From Flavobacteriales bacterium (GTDB lineage Bacteria; Bacteroidota; Bacteroidia; Flavobacteriales_D; Sanyastnellaceae): a stretch of DNA of 52,466 nucleotides. The position numbers and the translations under genes are program-made. Every line of letters begins with the position of its first letter. Position 1 is the first letter of the stretch. Of the stretch, positions 1 to 8,619 are shown in pieces. Location: positions 1-52,466 of the forward strand of contig PKEB01000002.1 of NCBI GenBank assembly GCA_002863125.1, in the 5' to 3' direction. A model generated the notes under the pieces. It had not been told where the DNA came from. It saw nothing but the letters and a program-made list of their open reading frames with translations, and made no database searches.

Positions 1-217
1 GCGGCAAGTCGAGCTCGTCGCACCGGTCTTCTACCAGGGGAGCGCAGATTAAACCGCGTCCATGCGTGGCCATGAAGTTGACGACTTCGGGGGTGGCATG
101 ACGAGCAGCCACAAGGAAATCACCCTCGTTTTCGCGGTCCTCATCGTCCACGACAATAATGACCTCTCCATTGCGAACGGCCTCAATGGCTTCTGGGATG
201 GTGTCCAGCATTTGCAT
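1..217 (-). CDS. ribB: 3,4-dihydroxy-2-butanone 4-phosphate synthase, N-terminal part
   Basis: This partial gene runs off the left end of the window. The 72 visible residues begin [13 protein letters not shown] and continue with a [11 protein letters not shown] motif, the acidic metal- and substrate-binding loop of DHBP synthase, then [14 protein letters not shown], which is also diagnostic. The enzyme converts ribulose 5-phosphate to the four-carbon unit of riboflavin in the cytoplasm. ATG at 217 is preferred because a perfect TAnnTTTG promoter ends 4 nt before it; ATG at 211 is the alternative. Many Bacteroidota have a fused ribBA, and the visible piece cannot exclude that, but a separate ribA lies at 13106-13681, which favours a stand-alone ribB. 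Confidence 0.87.
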   Translation of the reverse strand, partial: MQMLDTIPEAIEAVRNGEVIIVVDDEDRENEGDFLVAARHATPEVVNFMATHGRGLICAPLVEDRCDELDLP

Positions 218-221
218 GGTG

Positions 222-229
222 CAAAAGTA
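222..229 (-). promoter_or_regulatory. Bacteroidota -7 promoter element for ribB
   Basis: TACTTTTG on the minus strand matches TAnnTTTG exactly and ends 4 nt before the ribB ATG, implying a leaderless or nearly leaderless mRNA. No clear TTTG box lies 19 nt upstream. Confidence 0.6.
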
Positions 230-255
230 GGGTGTTCCTCGCCGAATAACTGCCC

Positions 256-263
256 TAACTTTG
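256..263 (+). promoter_or_regulatory. Bacteroidota -7 promoter element for def
   Basis: TAACTTTG matches TAnnTTTG exactly and is followed by TCCC and the def ATG. It sits back to back with the ribB promoter in a 50-bp divergent intergenic region. Confidence 0.6.
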
Positions 264-267
264 TCCC

Positions 268-840
268 ATGATTTTACCGATAGTCGCCTACGGAGATCCA
301 GTGCTAAAAGCTGAGGCTGAGGACATCGAGAAAGGCCATGCTGGATTGGATGTACTGGTGCAAAATATGTGGGAAACGATGTATGAAGCGGACGGGGTGG
401 GACTGGCGGCACCCCAAGTCGGCTTATCGATTCGTTTGTTTGTCTGCGACGGCTCTCCCTTTGCCGAAGGCGAAAAAGGAGATCCCGGATGCCAGGATTT
501 CAAGCGCGTCATGATCAACCCGGTCCTGTTTGATGAATCTGAGGACACCGGTGAAATGGAGGAAGGGTGCCTCTCCATCCCGGGCATTCGCGAAGGTGTG
601 GAGCGACCCAATTCAATCTCAGTTGAGTACTACAATGAGAAGTGGGAATTGGTGGAAGAGCGGTTGACGGGTTTGGCGGCTCGAATTGTGCAACACGAAA
701 ACGACCACCTCGATGGGGTGTTGATCACCGACCACCTCACGCCGATGAAGCGCCGTTTGCTCCACGGCAAATTGCGGGACATCGGATTGGGCAAGGTGCC
801 CTCGGACTACCGCATGAAGCTTCCAAAACGCAAGCGATGA
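268..840 (+). CDS. def: Peptide deformylase
   Basis: This is a 190-residue cytoplasmic metalloenzyme that removes the formyl group from the N-terminal methionine of new proteins. All three family motifs are present: GVGLAAPQ (residues 43-50), EGCLSIP (99-105, with metal ligand Cys101) and HENDH (143-147, two metal-binding histidines and the catalytic glutamate). The length is normal for the family. The ATG at 268 is supported by a TAnnTTTG promoter ending 4 nt upstream. The stop codon overlaps the next gene's start in an ATGA arrangement, so the two are probably cotranscribed and translationally coupled. Confidence 0.97.
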   Translation: MILPIVAYGDPVLKAEAEDIEKGHAGLDVLVQNMWETMYEADGVGLAAPQVGLSIRLFVCDGSPFAEGEKGDPGCQDFKRVMINPVLFDESEDTGEMEEGCLSIPGIREGVERPNSISVEYYNEKWELVEERLTGLAARIVQHENDHLDGVLITDHLTPMKRRLLHGKLRDIGLGKVPSDYRMKLPKRKR

Positions 841-1331
841 AGGCGGGATTTTTGGCTGCAGGCGTTGCTGTGCTGTTGCTCTTGGGCTGCGGCATGCCGA
901 AGAAGAAAGGGGCGTGTGCGCAGTTGCGCTCGGAGGTAGCGCAAATGGAGCAATCCCTGTTGGCGGGGGGTGAGGTGGTGGATGCCGAGCTGCGGGCGCA
1001 GATGATGCAAACGTATGCGCGGTTCGCGAACACCTGTCACGACCATGAATTCACGCCCGAGGCGTTGTTTCGCCGAGCGGATTTACTCCGTTCTGCCGGC
1101 AAGTTTCAAGAGGCCATGACCCAGCTGCGTGACATCCACGACCATTATGCCAACTACGACAAGCGTTCCGTGTGCGCTTTCCTCGTTGGTTTCATTGCGG
1201 AGGTGGAATTGAACGACCGCGAGCAGGCCAAGAAAACCTACCAGCAGGTCATCGAAGTTCACCCGGATTCTGAGGCAGCAAAATGGGCGCGTCAGTCCCT
1301 GCAGAATCTGGAGGCGACTGCCCGTGACTGA
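837..1331 (+). CDS. TPR-like lipoprotein
   Basis: The frame is open from 642, but the start is best placed at ATG 837, where it overlaps the def stop (ATGA). The 164-residue product then begins with a textbook lipoprotein signal: a short positive start, a hydrophobic stretch and an LLGC lipobox with Cys18. The rest is helical. Two tetratricopeptide-like hairpins are visible (ALFRRADLLRSAGKFQEAM and EQAKKTYQQVIEVHPDSEAA), resembling the outer-membrane lipoproteins that hold protein complexes together. No specific partner can be named; coupling to def may be incidental. Confidence 0.8.
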   Translation: MKAGFLAAGVAVLLLLGCGMPKKKGACAQLRSEVAQMEQSLLAGGEVVDAELRAQMMQTYARFANTCHDHEFTPEALFRRADLLRSAGKFQEAMTQLRDIHDHYANYDKRSVCAFLVGFIAEVELNDREQAKKTYQQVIEVHPDSEAAKWARQSLQNLEATARD

Positions 1332-1380
1332 GCCGGGAACATTCGCTCGCATTTGGGCGTGTTATGTCGAGGGCGAGGCT

Positions 1381-1388
1381 TAGTTTTG
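1381..1388 (+). promoter_or_regulatory. Promoter element for fba-pgi
   Basis: TAGTTTTG is an exact TAnnTTTG match, 18 nt before the fba ATG at 1407. A TTTG lies at 1352-1355 but at a longer spacing (25 nt) than the usual 19 or so. Confidence 0.5.
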
Positions 1389-1406
1389 TGCCCCAAATTG
1401 CTAACC

Positions 1407-2477
1407 ATGAGTCAAAAATTTCGCCCAGGCGTACTGTGGGGTAAAGAGGTGCGCGAAGTGTTCGAAGATGCACAAGCCAACGGCTACGCACTTCCTGCCG
1501 TTAATGTCATTGGAACGAATTCCATCAACGCTGTTTTGGAAACAGCGCGTGACCTGAATTCGCCGGTCATCATCCAATTCTCGAATGGAGGTGCTGCGTT
1601 CAATGCTGGCAAGGGCCTGAAGTTGGACGATCAACAAAATGCGGTGCTCGGATCCATTGCCGGCGCCCACCACGTGCACACAATGGCCCAAGCCTACGGT
1701 GTGCCGGTCATCTTGCACACCGATCACTGCGCACGCAAACTGCTCCCTTGGATCGATGGGTTGCTCGACGCAAGTGAGGCACATTTCAAGGCCACAGGCC
1801 AGCCGTTGTTCAGCTCGCACATGATTGACTTGAGCGAAGAACCGATCGAGGCGAACATCGCCACGTGCAAGCCCTACCTCGAGCGGATGCACGGATTGGG
1901 CATGTTCCTCGAAATTGAATTGGGTGTCACCGGTGGGGAAGAAGACGGCGTGGACAATACGGACATCGACAGCAGCAAGCTGTACACCCAGCCAGAAGAA
2001 GTGGCATACGCTTACGAAGAGCTTCGAGCCATCAGCGATCAGTTCACGGTCGCCGCTGCTTTCGGAAACGTTCACGGTGTTTACAAGCCGGGCAACGTCG
2101 CCCTCACGCCGAAGATCCTGGACAACAGCCAGAAGTTTATTGAGGAGAAATTTGGTACCTGTTCCAACCCGGTTGACTTTGTGTTCCACGGTGGAAGTGG
2201 CTCAACAGTGGAGGAAATCCGTGAGGCCATTTCTTATGGGGCGATCAAGATGAACATCGACACGGACATGCAGTGGGCTTTTTTGAGCGGTATCCGGGAT
2301 TACGTGACGGACAACATCGATTACCTGAAGACCCAAATTGGGAACCCGGAAGGACCCGATGTGCCAAACAAGAAGAAGTATGACCCGCGCGTGTGGTTGC
2401 GCCAAGGCGAAGGGTACTTCGTGGAGCGCTTGAAGCAGGCTTTTGAAGATTTGAACTGCGTCAACCGCAACGCCTGA
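1407..2477 (+). CDS. fbaA: Fructose-bisphosphate aldolase, class II
   Basis: This enzyme interconverts fructose 1,6-bisphosphate with dihydroxyacetone phosphate and glyceraldehyde 3-phosphate. The 356-residue length matches the class IIA (FbaA) group. Visible motifs are HTDHCARK (His104, Asp106, His107: catalytic and zinc region), FGNVHGVYKPGNV, the phosphate-binding FHGGSGS and MNIDTDMQWA. The open frame extends 54 nt upstream, but MSQKFRPG is the usual start and the promoter at 1381-1388 lies inside the extension, so ATG 1407 is chosen. The next gene, pgi, begins 5 bp after the stop, forming a glycolysis/gluconeogenesis operon. Confidence 0.97.
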   Translation: MSQKFRPGVLWGKEVREVFEDAQANGYALPAVNVIGTNSINAVLETARDLNSPVIIQFSNGGAAFNAGKGLKLDDQQNAVLGSIAGAHHVHTMAQAYGVPVILHTDHCARKLLPWIDGLLDASEAHFKATGQPLFSSHMIDLSEEPIEANIATCKPYLERMHGLGMFLEIELGVTGGEEDGVDNTDIDSSKLYTQPEEVAYAYEELRAISDQFTVAAAFGNVHGVYKPGNVALTPKILDNSQKFIEEKFGTCSNPVDFVFHGGSGSTVEEIREAISYGAIKMNIDTDMQWAFLSGIRDYVTDNIDYLKTQIGNPEGPDVPNKKKYDPRVWLRQGEGYFVERLKQAFEDLNCVNRNA

Positions 2478-2482
2478 GCTGC

Positions 2483-4096
2483 ATGTTGAAGCCCTTTTAC
2501 CTTCGCCAATCTGCAGCGCACAAGCGCCTTTTGGAATTGGCTGCGAGCGTCGGTGCGCTGCACTTGCGTGATTTATTTGCCGGGGACCCCGATCGACTGC
2601 ACCGCATGTCCGCGAGTCTGGAGGGGCTGTACCTGGATTGGTCTAAGCACCGGGTGACCGAGGAGGTCATGGACGCCTTGTTTGCGCTGGCCGAAGAGGC
2701 TGGATGGGCAAAAGGGGTGCAAGACTTGTTTGCGGGTGAACGCATCAACCAGACGGAAGACCGAGCGGTGCTGCACATGGCACTGCGTGGAGACGCAGGC
2801 GACGGGTTCACTGTGGATGGAAAGGATGTGATGGATGAGGTATTGGCCACGCGCCGTGCGATGGGAGCCTATGCCGACGCGGTTCGATCCAATGGGCGCA
2901 TCACGGATGTGGTCAACATCGGGATTGGCGGTTCTGATTTAGGGCCATTGATGGTAACAAAAGCCCTTCGGAATCAGTCCGAAGGCGGTCCAAACGTGCA
3001 TTTTGTCAGCAACGTCGACGGTGCGCATTTGGAGTCAGTATTGGACAGTTTGAATCCCGAAACGACCTTATTCATTGTTGTGAGTAAGACGTTTACAACA
3101 CAGGAAACCATGGCCAATGCGGATGCCGCAAAAGCCTGGATTGAAGCTGCTTCGTTGCCCGTTTCAGATCATTTCGCTGCGGTGTCGACCAACGTTCCGG
3201 CAGCTGTTGCTTTCGGTGTGAAAGAGGCCCATGTTTTCGGGTTTCGGGATTGGGTAGGCGGCCGCTACAGCCTCTGGGGTCCGGTGGGATTGAGCATTGC
3301 GTGTTCAGTTGGCAGTGCCGCATTTGGAGAATTGTTGGCAGGCGCACGCGATATGGATCGCCACGTTGCCGAAGCGCCGGCGCGAGAAAACGTACCGTTG
3401 ATCAGTGCGCTCTTGGGGGTCTGGTACCGGGAATACCTGGGATTCCCTACCCACGTTGTCCTGCCTTATGCCCAAGATTTAGACCGCTTCCCAGCCTACT
3501 TGCAGCAGGCAGATATGGAAAGCAACGGTAAATACGTCGGTCGGGATGGGCTTCCTGTTGAACACGCGACAGGTCCGGTAGTCTGGGGAGAGGCCGGAAC
3601 CAACGGCCAACACGCGTTTTACCAGTTGCTTCATCAAGGCACGGACATTCACCCTGCGGACATCATCGCTGTGGATGCACCGCTATCCGCTTATACCGAT
3701 CACCACACCAAGTTGTTGGCCAACGCCATTGCACAGGCGGAGGCATTGATGTGCGGGCGGAATGAAGCCGATGTGCGCGCAGAAATGGAGGCTGCCGGTC
3801 GAACAGCGGCGGAAATTGAGGCCGTTGCGCCTCACCGGGTTTTTCGGGGCAATCGTCCCAGTACCTTCATCCTGTTGGATGCGTTGAACGCGCGCAGCGT
3901 CGGTCAGTTGATTGCGTTGTATGAGCACCGCATTTTCATCCAAGGCTTGCTTTGGAACGTGTGCAGTTACGACCAATGGGGGGTGGAATTGGGCAAGGTG
4001 CTGGCCAAAAACATCCTTTCCGAATGGTCAGAGGTAAGCACCGGCTCCGAACACGACGCCAGCACGCAGTTCCTCATTGAGCGTCTGAAGCGCTAA
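2483..4096 (+). CDS. pgi: Glucose-6-phosphate isomerase
   Basis: A 537-residue cytoplasmic enzyme interconverting glucose 6-phosphate and fructose 6-phosphate. Recognisable family blocks in order are IGIGGSDLGP (sugar phosphate binding), VDGAHLESVL, VSKTFTTQETM, GFRDWVGGRYSLWGPVGLS (one of the two PGI signatures), QLLHQGTDIHPADII and YDQWGVELGK (the second signature, containing the catalytic lysine). The length is close to the 549 residues of the Escherichia coli enzyme. It starts 5 bp after fbaA and is almost certainly in the same operon. No terminator is evident in the 134 bp before the next gene. Confidence 0.97.
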   Translation: MLKPFYLRQSAAHKRLLELAASVGALHLRDLFAGDPDRLHRMSASLEGLYLDWSKHRVTEEVMDALFALAEEAGWAKGVQDLFAGERINQTEDRAVLHMALRGDAGDGFTVDGKDVMDEVLATRRAMGAYADAVRSNGRITDVVNIGIGGSDLGPLMVTKALRNQSEGGPNVHFVSNVDGAHLESVLDSLNPETTLFIVVSKTFTTQETMANADAAKAWIEAASLPVSDHFAAVSTNVPAAVAFGVKEAHVFGFRDWVGGRYSLWGPVGLSIACSVGSAAFGELLAGARDMDRHVAEAPARENVPLISALLGVWYREYLGFPTHVVLPYAQDLDRFPAYLQQADMESNGKYVGRDGLPVEHATGPVVWGEAGTNGQHAFYQLLHQGTDIHPADIIAVDAPLSAYTDHHTKLLANAIAQAEALMCGRNEADVRAEMEAAGRTAAEIEAVAPHRVFRGNRPSTFILLDALNARSVGQLIALYEHRIFIQGLLWNVCSYDQWGVELGKVLAKNILSEWSEVSTGSEHDASTQFLIERLKR

Positions 4097-4230
4097 ATTT
4101 TTGGTCCGTCTGAGCGCAAGTGAACGCACGCGTGAGGGTAATTTCTGCATTTCGAGGACTCCGATGTTGCGCAATCTTGGGGGAAATTGTAGTTTGCAGA
4201 TTCATAACGACTAACTGTAACACCAAATCC

Positions 4231-7200
4231 ATGCGCAATTTATTCTTGGCCCTCCTCGGGGGAATGCTCTCTGTGCCCGCATTGGCCGACGTCGTCGGCA
4301 TTGAAGCTGAAGTGCATGCAACTTCAGAGAACGGAACGACCTACCGTGTTTATGTCAATTTCGATGCAGTCGACGACGAATTGATCGCCATCTATGGAAC
4401 TGTTGGCGAGGCGCAAAATGCACCATTGAGTGTTTTGACAACGACGACGTTCTACCAGGAGCCGACGGCTTCGGTCAATTATGCGCAGGATTTAAATCCC
4501 GCCTTTTTCGGCTTTTTCCCCAATCTCGCTTACGACAGCTGGTTCACCATCGGATCAGAAGACAACTCGGGTACAGGCGGATTGAGTGCTGTGGGCATGG
4601 AGCCATACCTCGACGGATTCAATACGGCTAATGGATTCACGGTGGATACCTTCACGGGGGCCTCTTGGTTTGTTATTCCCGGTGTGTCGGCCGATGCCAT
4701 TGCGGGGGACGATAACCGCGTGTTGGTCGCGCAATTGACAACTGACGGCATCATCACGGTTGTGCTGAATGCACAGTATGACGATGCCTCGGGCAACACA
4801 TCGACAGCCATTGGGCTGACTGCGACGTTTCCCGAGTTGGCGGCGGGATGCACCGATGCAACGGCTTGCAACTACGACGGCGACGCAGAAGCGGATGACG
4901 GAAGTTGTTTCTTCCCTGGTGATGCGTGTGATGATGGGGACAGTTTGACCATCAACGATGTATACAATGCCGACTGTGCGTGCACCGGCGAAGCGGTAGT
5001 TGAGGGCTGCACCGATGCCAGTGCGTGCAACTACGCGACTGCAGCGAACACCGACGATGGCTCGTGCTTTTTTGTAGGTGATGCCTGCGATGACGGCGAC
5101 GCCAGTACCGGTGGTGACGTGATCGGTGATGACTGCCAATGTGCGGGTTTTGACATCGTCTTCGGCTGCACCGATTCATCGGCGTGCAACTACGACTCAG
5201 CTGCCGAGCAATCGGATGGTTCGTGTGTGTATCCAGGCGATGCCTGCGATGACGGCTTCAGCAACACCATTGACGATGTGTACCAAAGTGACTGCTCGTG
5301 CAGCGGCACCTTGGTTCCAACCGGTCCAGCCGGGATCGAGGTAGAGGAATACGCCACATCCGAATACGGAACAACGTACCGAGTGTACGCGACGTTCGAC
5401 GCGCCAACCAATGAACTCATTGCCGTTTACGGAACCGTGAGTGAAGCACAAAACGCACCGTTGAGTGTACTTTCAACGACCGGTTTCTATAACACGGGAT
5501 TGGGTTCAAATTTTGGAGAATTCATCAACCCAGCGTTCTTCTCGGCCTTCCCTGAGGTGGAGTATGACAGCTGGTTCACCATCGGCACGGAGAATACCAA
5601 TGGGGACGGTGGAGTCGCTTCAGTTGGGTTGGAACCCTACTTGGAAGAGTTTAACTCTGGCAACGGATTCACGGTCGATACGTTCTTGGGCGCGTCTTGG
5701 TTTGTGGTTCCGGGTTCAAACACCGACGCCATTGCGGGGGATGACAATAAGGTCCTTGTCGCGCAATTGACTACGGATGGTGTGGCTACGTTGGTCATGA
5801 ATTTCCAGTACGATGACCTCGAAGGCAACAGCTACAATACCGATGGTTTGACCGTGACGTTCCCTGAAGTACCCTCCGGGTGCACGGATGCGACGGCATG
5901 CAACTACGATGCGGAGGCCGAAGTCAACGACGGCTCGTGCGCATACCCTGGGGATGCCTGTGACGATGGAGATGCGATGACCATCAACGATGCCTACACA
6001 GATACTTGTGGATGTGCTGGAGATGCAGTGGTTGAAGGGTGTACAGATGCTGCAGCGTGTAACTACGATGAGGCGGCTAACGTGGACGATGGTTCATGCG
6101 CCCAGTTGGATGAATGCGGCGTATGCGGTGGCAATGGTATTCCCGATGGCGCCTGCGGATGCGATGGCAATGGACCGGATGAATACTATGATTGCGATGG
6201 CAATTGCTTGAACGATACAGATGACGATGGCATTTGCGATGAATTGGAGATAGCCGGTTGTCAGGACGGTGCTGCGTGCAATTACGATGCGGACGCAACT
6301 GATAACGATAACTCGTGCACTTACCCCGATGAGCTCTACAATTGCGACGGCACATGTGTCAATGACGTCAATCAGAACGGCCTATGCGACGAACTGGAAG
6401 TGTTTGGCTGCACATCGGAAACAGCGGACAATTATGATCCCGACGCCTTGACTGACAACGGCACATGCGTCTGGTTGGATGGATTGGTCGAATCACTCTC
6501 ATACGAGGTGTATGCGGAAGATGGCATTTCGGGCATGACGACGTACCGGTTGTACGCCAATTTCGCTTCGGACGATGTGGAGGTAACGGCAGTTTACGGT
6601 ACAGAAGAATCTCCATGGCAACTGGTACCTTCCACGTCTTTCTACCAGGATGAGGTCGGTACGGCGTTCGCGAGTGGAATCAACCCGGCGTTCTTTGCGG
6701 TGGTGCCATCGCTCGAATATGATTCTTGGTTGGCCATTGGTGCCGCACCGGGTGAGGATGATCAATCCAACTCGGTAGGGATGGATGCATTTACCCCGGC
6801 CTTTGAGGCGGGTGGGGCATTGGACGTGAATACCTTCCTTGGGGGGTCACTTTTCCTCATTCCTGGCGCATCAACACAAGCTGTTCCGGTGGACGGAAAA
6901 GTCCTGTTGGCGCAGGTGACAACGGATGGACTGACCGATGCCTTGGTCAACATTCAATTGCGTGATGCCAATGATGAAACGTTCGAGGTTGCGGGGCTGT
7001 CATTGACCTTCCCACAGGTGGAGGTTACCGGCGCGGGTTGCACTGACCCAGCAGCCAATAACTACGACCCGGGGGCGTTGCTGGATGATGGTACATGTGA
7101 ATACCCCGAGCCGAGCTACACGGGGCTCACCTACGAATTGCTTGCAGAGGACCTGCCTGAGGCGGGCATGCGGACGTTCCGTGTATATGCGAATTTCAGC

Positions 7201-8499
7201 AATCCGAATGACCAGCTTACGGCGGTTTTTGCGCAAGACGGCAACCCGATGAGCATTGCTTCGTCTACCAGCTTTTACCAAAACGCAATCGGCGGAGCCT
7301 TTGCCAGTGAGATCAATCCGTTTGCCGACATGGTCGATCCGGATGTGGTGTACGACAGCTGGTTTACCATTGGGGGAGAAAACAGTGATTTGAACCTGTC
7401 CACGGTAGGAACTGATGTGGCCGCTGCTGCATTTGAAACGGGGGACGCATTTGAGGTCAACAACTCCTTGGGTGCAAGCTGGTTTGTGTTGCCTGACACG
7501 GAACCATTGGCATTCCCTGATGACAACGGTCAAGTTTTGATTGCCCAGTTGACCACGACCGGACAAGTCAACCTCCTGGTGAATTTGCAATACCGAGCAC
7601 AGAACGGTGAGAATCCGCAGGTGTTGAATGAGTCCTTGGTCTTCCCTGATATCGCTCTCGGATGCACCGATGAAATGGCGTGCAACTACGATGCCGAAGC
7701 GGAGGCAGATGATGGAACATGCAACTACCCAGCTGATTATTACGATTGCGATGGTGCCTGCTTGAACGACACCGATAGCGACGGAGTATGCGATGAATTG
7801 GAAGTTCCCGGTTGTACAGACTCCGATGCGGACAATTACAACGCTGATGCGACGGACGACGACGGTTCCTGCGAGTTCGAAGGGTGTACGTTCCCTACGG
7901 CCTGTAACTACGACCCCACGGCGAATACGGATGATGGGTCGTGTACATTCCCTGAGACGTTCTACGATTGCGACGGTAACTGCCTGCAAGACGACGATGG
8001 CGATGGAATCTGCAACCAATTGGAAGTGCCAGGTTGCACGGACACCGAAGCCCAGAACTATGACGCGACAGCAACGGATGATGACGGTTCGTGCGAATAC
8101 CCCGGTTGTACCAACCCGGATGCAGAGAACTACGATCCCGATGCGAACGTCGACGATGGATCCTGCATCGCGGGAGGCTGTATCTACTCGAATGCTACCA
8201 ACTACGATTCAGCGGCTTCTTATGATGACGGTTCTTGCGTTTTCGAGGGCTGTACCGATGAGGCAGCTAGCAACTACGCCCCACTGGCCTTGGACGATGA
8301 TGGTTCGTGCGTTTACGATGTATTGGGATGTACCTACGCAGAAGCATCCAACTACAATGCTGAGGCGACAGTCGACGACGGCAGTTGTGAATTGGTAGCT
8401 GAAGACGATTGCCCGTTCGACGTGGATGGAAACGGTTTGGTTGGTTCAGGTGACTTGCTGGAATTCCTGGCGGCCTATAGCTACCCCTGCCCGGAATAG
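4231..8499 (+). CDS. Large secreted modular protein: four novel domains, 16 Cys repeats, dockerin-like tail
   Basis: The frame is open from 4120, but MRNLFLALLGG at 4231 gives a clean signal peptide ending ALA, leaving a 1422-residue precursor. Four copies of an unassigned domain of about 180 residues lie near residues 22-204, 368-548, 753-935 and 962-1142. Each has YRVYxNF, FYQ, NPxF, a YDSWxxIG-like motif and a VL(V/I)AQ(L/V)TT strand. Between and after them are 16 short cysteine repeats (GCTDxxACNYDxxAxxDDGSC), some extended by DxDGDGxCDELE calcium-binding-like segments. The last 30 residues, CPFDVDGNGLVGSGDLLEFL onward, resemble half a dockerin. No standard T9SS tail is seen. The role is unknown; a calcium-stabilised surface or matrix protein is an inference. 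Confidence 0.85.
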   Translation: MRNLFLALLGGMLSVPALADVVGIEAEVHATSENGTTYRVYVNFDAVDDELIAIYGTVGEAQNAPLSVLTTTTFYQEPTASVNYAQDLNPAFFGFFPNLAYDSWFTIGSEDNSGTGGLSAVGMEPYLDGFNTANGFTVDTFTGASWFVIPGVSADAIAGDDNRVLVAQLTTDGIITVVLNAQYDDASGNTSTAIGLTATFPELAAGCTDATACNYDGDAEADDGSCFFPGDACDDGDSLTINDVYNADCACTGEAVVEGCTDASACNYATAANTDDGSCFFVGDACDDGDASTGGDVIGDDCQCAGFDIVFGCTDSSACNYDSAAEQSDGSCVYPGDACDDGFSNTIDDVYQSDCSCSGTLVPTGPAGIEVEEYATSEYGTTYRVYATFDAPTNELIAVYGTVSEAQNAPLSVLSTTGFYNTGLGSNFGEFINPAFFSAFPEVEYDSWFTIGTENTNGDGGVASVGLEPYLEEFNSGNGFTVDTFLGASWFVVPGSNTDAIAGDDNKVLVAQLTTDGVATLVMNFQYDDLEGNSYNTDGLTVTFPEVPSGCTDATACNYDAEAEVNDGSCAYPGDACDDGDAMTINDAYTDTCGCAGDAVVEGCTDAAACNYDEAANVDDGSCAQLDECGVCGGNGIPDGACGCDGNGPDEYYDCDGNCLNDTDDDGICDELEIAGCQDGAACNYDADATDNDNSCTYPDELYNCDGTCVNDVNQNGLCDELEVFGCTSETADNYDPDALTDNGTCVWLDGLVESLSYEVYAEDGISGMTTYRLYANFASDDVEVTAVYGTEESPWQLVPSTSFYQDEVGTAFASGINPAFFAVVPSLEYDSWLAIGAAPGEDDQSNSVGMDAFTPAFEAGGALDVNTFLGGSLFLIPGASTQAVPVDGKVLLAQVTTDGLTDALVNIQLRDANDETFEVAGLSLTFPQVEVTGAGCTDPAANNYDPGALLDDGTCEYPEPSYTGLTYELLAEDLPEAGMRTFRVYANFSNPNDQLTAVFAQDGNPMSIASSTSFYQNAIGGAFASEINPFADMVDPDVVYDSWFTIGGENSDLNLSTVGTDVAAAAFETGDAFEVNNSLGASWFVLPDTEPLAFPDDNGQVLIAQLTTTGQVNLLVNLQYRAQNGENPQVLNESLVFPDIALGCTDEMACNYDAEAEADDGTCNYPADYYDCDGACLNDTDSDGVCDELEVPGCTDSDADNYNADATDDDGSCEFEGCTFPTACNYDPTANTDDGSCTFPETFYDCDGNCLQDDDGDGICNQLEVPGCTDTEAQNYDATATDDDGSCEYPGCTNPDAENYDPDANVDDGSCIAGGCIYSNATNYDSAASYDDGSCVFEGCTDEAASNYAPLALDDDGSCVYDVLGCTYAEASNYNAEATVDDGSCELVAEDDCPFDVDGNGLVGSGDLLEFLAAYSYPCPE
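4846..5331 (+). repeat. Cysteine repeat block 1 in the 1422-residue secreted protein
   Basis: Three tandem units of about 53 residues, each starting GCTDxxACNY and continuing DDGSC-like, GDACDDGD and a C-x-C pair. The DNA copies have diverged, so the repetition is clearest at protein level. Confidence 0.8.
5878..6468 (+). repeat. Cysteine repeat block 2
   Basis: Four units headed GCTD, GCTD, GCQD and GCTS. Two are extended by YDCDGNC / DDDGICDELE-type segments rich in aspartate, suggesting calcium binding. Confidence 0.75.
7660..8395 (+). repeat. Cysteine repeat block 3
   Basis: Eight units beginning at GCTDEMACNYD and ending at DDGSCELV. The last five are compact, about 24 residues each, with only the two cysteines and the NY and DDGSC motifs kept. 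Confidence 0.78.
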
Positions 8500-8523
8500 G
8501 TCCTGAACAGCGAACTGAACTCG

Positions 8524-8555
8524 AAAAGCACTGGGCGTACCGTCCGGTGCTTTTT
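8524..8555 (+). terminator. Rho-independent terminator
   Basis: AAAAGCAC pairs with GTGCTTTT around a GG...CC extension, followed by a T run. It lies 24 bp after the stop of the large secreted protein. Confidence 0.8.
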
Positions 8556-8619
8556 GTTTATAAGTGGTATGGTGTTCATTTGACACGAAGTCCTAAATTC
8601 GGAACGAAAAACTACCCCT

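Noticed and set aside
62-271. 69-residue plus-strand ORF at the left end
   Set aside because: Opposite the ribB reading frame, which has diagnostic DHBP synthase motifs.
1401-2189. 262-residue minus-strand ORF opposite fbaA
   Set aside because: It lies wholly antisense to a certain gene, has no family features, and results from the high-GC codon pattern.
7000-8019. 339-residue minus-strand ORF opposite the large secreted protein
   Set aside because: Repeated valine/isoleucine-rich text is the antisense of the aspartate-rich cysteine repeats; no start context or motif.
4846-8395. Possible CRISPR-like or DNA-level tandem array
   Set aside because: The repeats keep one reading frame, vary freely at third codon positions and have no constant spacer-repeat length; they are protein repeats.
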